Origin: Planctomycetaceae bacterium
GTDB lineage: Bacteria > Planctomycetota > Planctomycetia > Pirellulales > Thermoguttaceae
DNA: 6,824 nt
NCBI GenBank assembly: GCA_031283515.1
Contig: JAITBS010000177.1
Span: 1-6,824 of the forward strand
Direction of reading: 5' to 3'
Part shown: positions 6,706-6,824 of the stretch, piece by piece
How positions within the stretch are numbered: the first letter of the stretch is position 1
Layout: each line of letters begins with the position of its first letter
Notes under the pieces: generated by a model
What the model was told of the DNA's origin: nothing
The model's database searches: none
The model's input: only the letters and a program-made list of their open reading frames with translations
Position numbers and translations under genes: made by a program

Positions 6706-6824
6706 CCTCCGCCTTGTCCTCCCGATTGCGAGGAATGTTGCCAGGCACCTGGTAGCGGTGGACCACCTGGCGGCGGTAATCCTCCACCACCTCCACCTTC
6801 CGGACCGCCCAATGGTCCGGGTTT
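6595..6824 (+). CDS. N-terminus of a second exported RHS-like paralog, partial
   Basis: The frame is open from the ATG at 6595 to the right edge (76 complete codons). Residues 1-27 are a signal peptide nearly identical to that of the left RHS gene (MNTLLLSLRNLILFIFCC). GHSDQSGDP follows, then a Pro/Gly-rich linker with CPPDCEECC and repeated PPP and GGG. The left gene shows the same order: signal, SG-N/D-P, Cys pair, Gly/Pro linker, RHS opening. I therefore infer that the missing part is also an RHS/YD-repeat protein, but no RHS domain is visible within the window. The gene diverges from the DUF1573-like gene. The alternative is a different secreted protein that has borrowed the same export leader. 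Confidence 0.7.
   Translation, partial: MNTLLLSLRNLILFIFCCLVVTGTILGSGHSDQSGDPPPPCPPDCEECCQAPGSGGPPGGGNPPPPPPSGPPNGPG

Overview
The window holds five protein genes and no RNA gene, transposase or CRISPR array that I can see. Four genes lie on the minus strand and follow one another: a membrane-anchored DUF1573-like protein (6354 down to 5659), a secreted cysteine-rich repeat protein (5504 to 4614), a secreted PA14-domain protein (4548 to 2599) and a large RHS/YD-repeat protein (2526 down to the left edge, with no stop in the window). A fifth gene starts on the plus strand at 6595 and runs off the right edge. Its N-terminus is clearly paralogous to that of the left RHS gene.

The likely source is a member of the Planctomycetota, or a close PVC relative, with a low to moderate G+C genome. 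This is inference from gene content: DUF1573-like, PA14 and giant RHS proteins, all with export signals, are typical of planctomycete genomes. The codons favour A/T at third positions, so this is not one of the GC-rich marine lineages. No marker gene is present to confirm the phylum.

Layout from left to right: 1-2526 is one open frame of 842 codons (signal peptide, Gly/Pro/Cys-rich linker, DUF6531-like start motif, long beta-rich body, YD repeats). A 72-bp gap separates it from the PA14 gene. A 65-bp gap separates the PA14 gene from the Cys-rich gene. A 154-bp AT-rich gap separates the Cys-rich gene from the DUF1573-like gene. A 240-bp divergent spacer (6355-6594) lies between the DUF1573-like gene and the right RHS-like gene and must carry the promoters for both directions.

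All five products have an N-terminal signal peptide or membrane anchor, so the locus appears devoted to envelope or extracellular proteins. The two RHS genes point away from each other and bracket a three-gene exported cassette. Their 5' ends, including the ribosome-binding leader, form an imperfect inverted repeat about 4 kb apart. Whether the cassette works together with the RHS proteins is not shown by the sequence. Co-orientation and short gaps make co-transcription of the cassette with the left RHS gene plausible.
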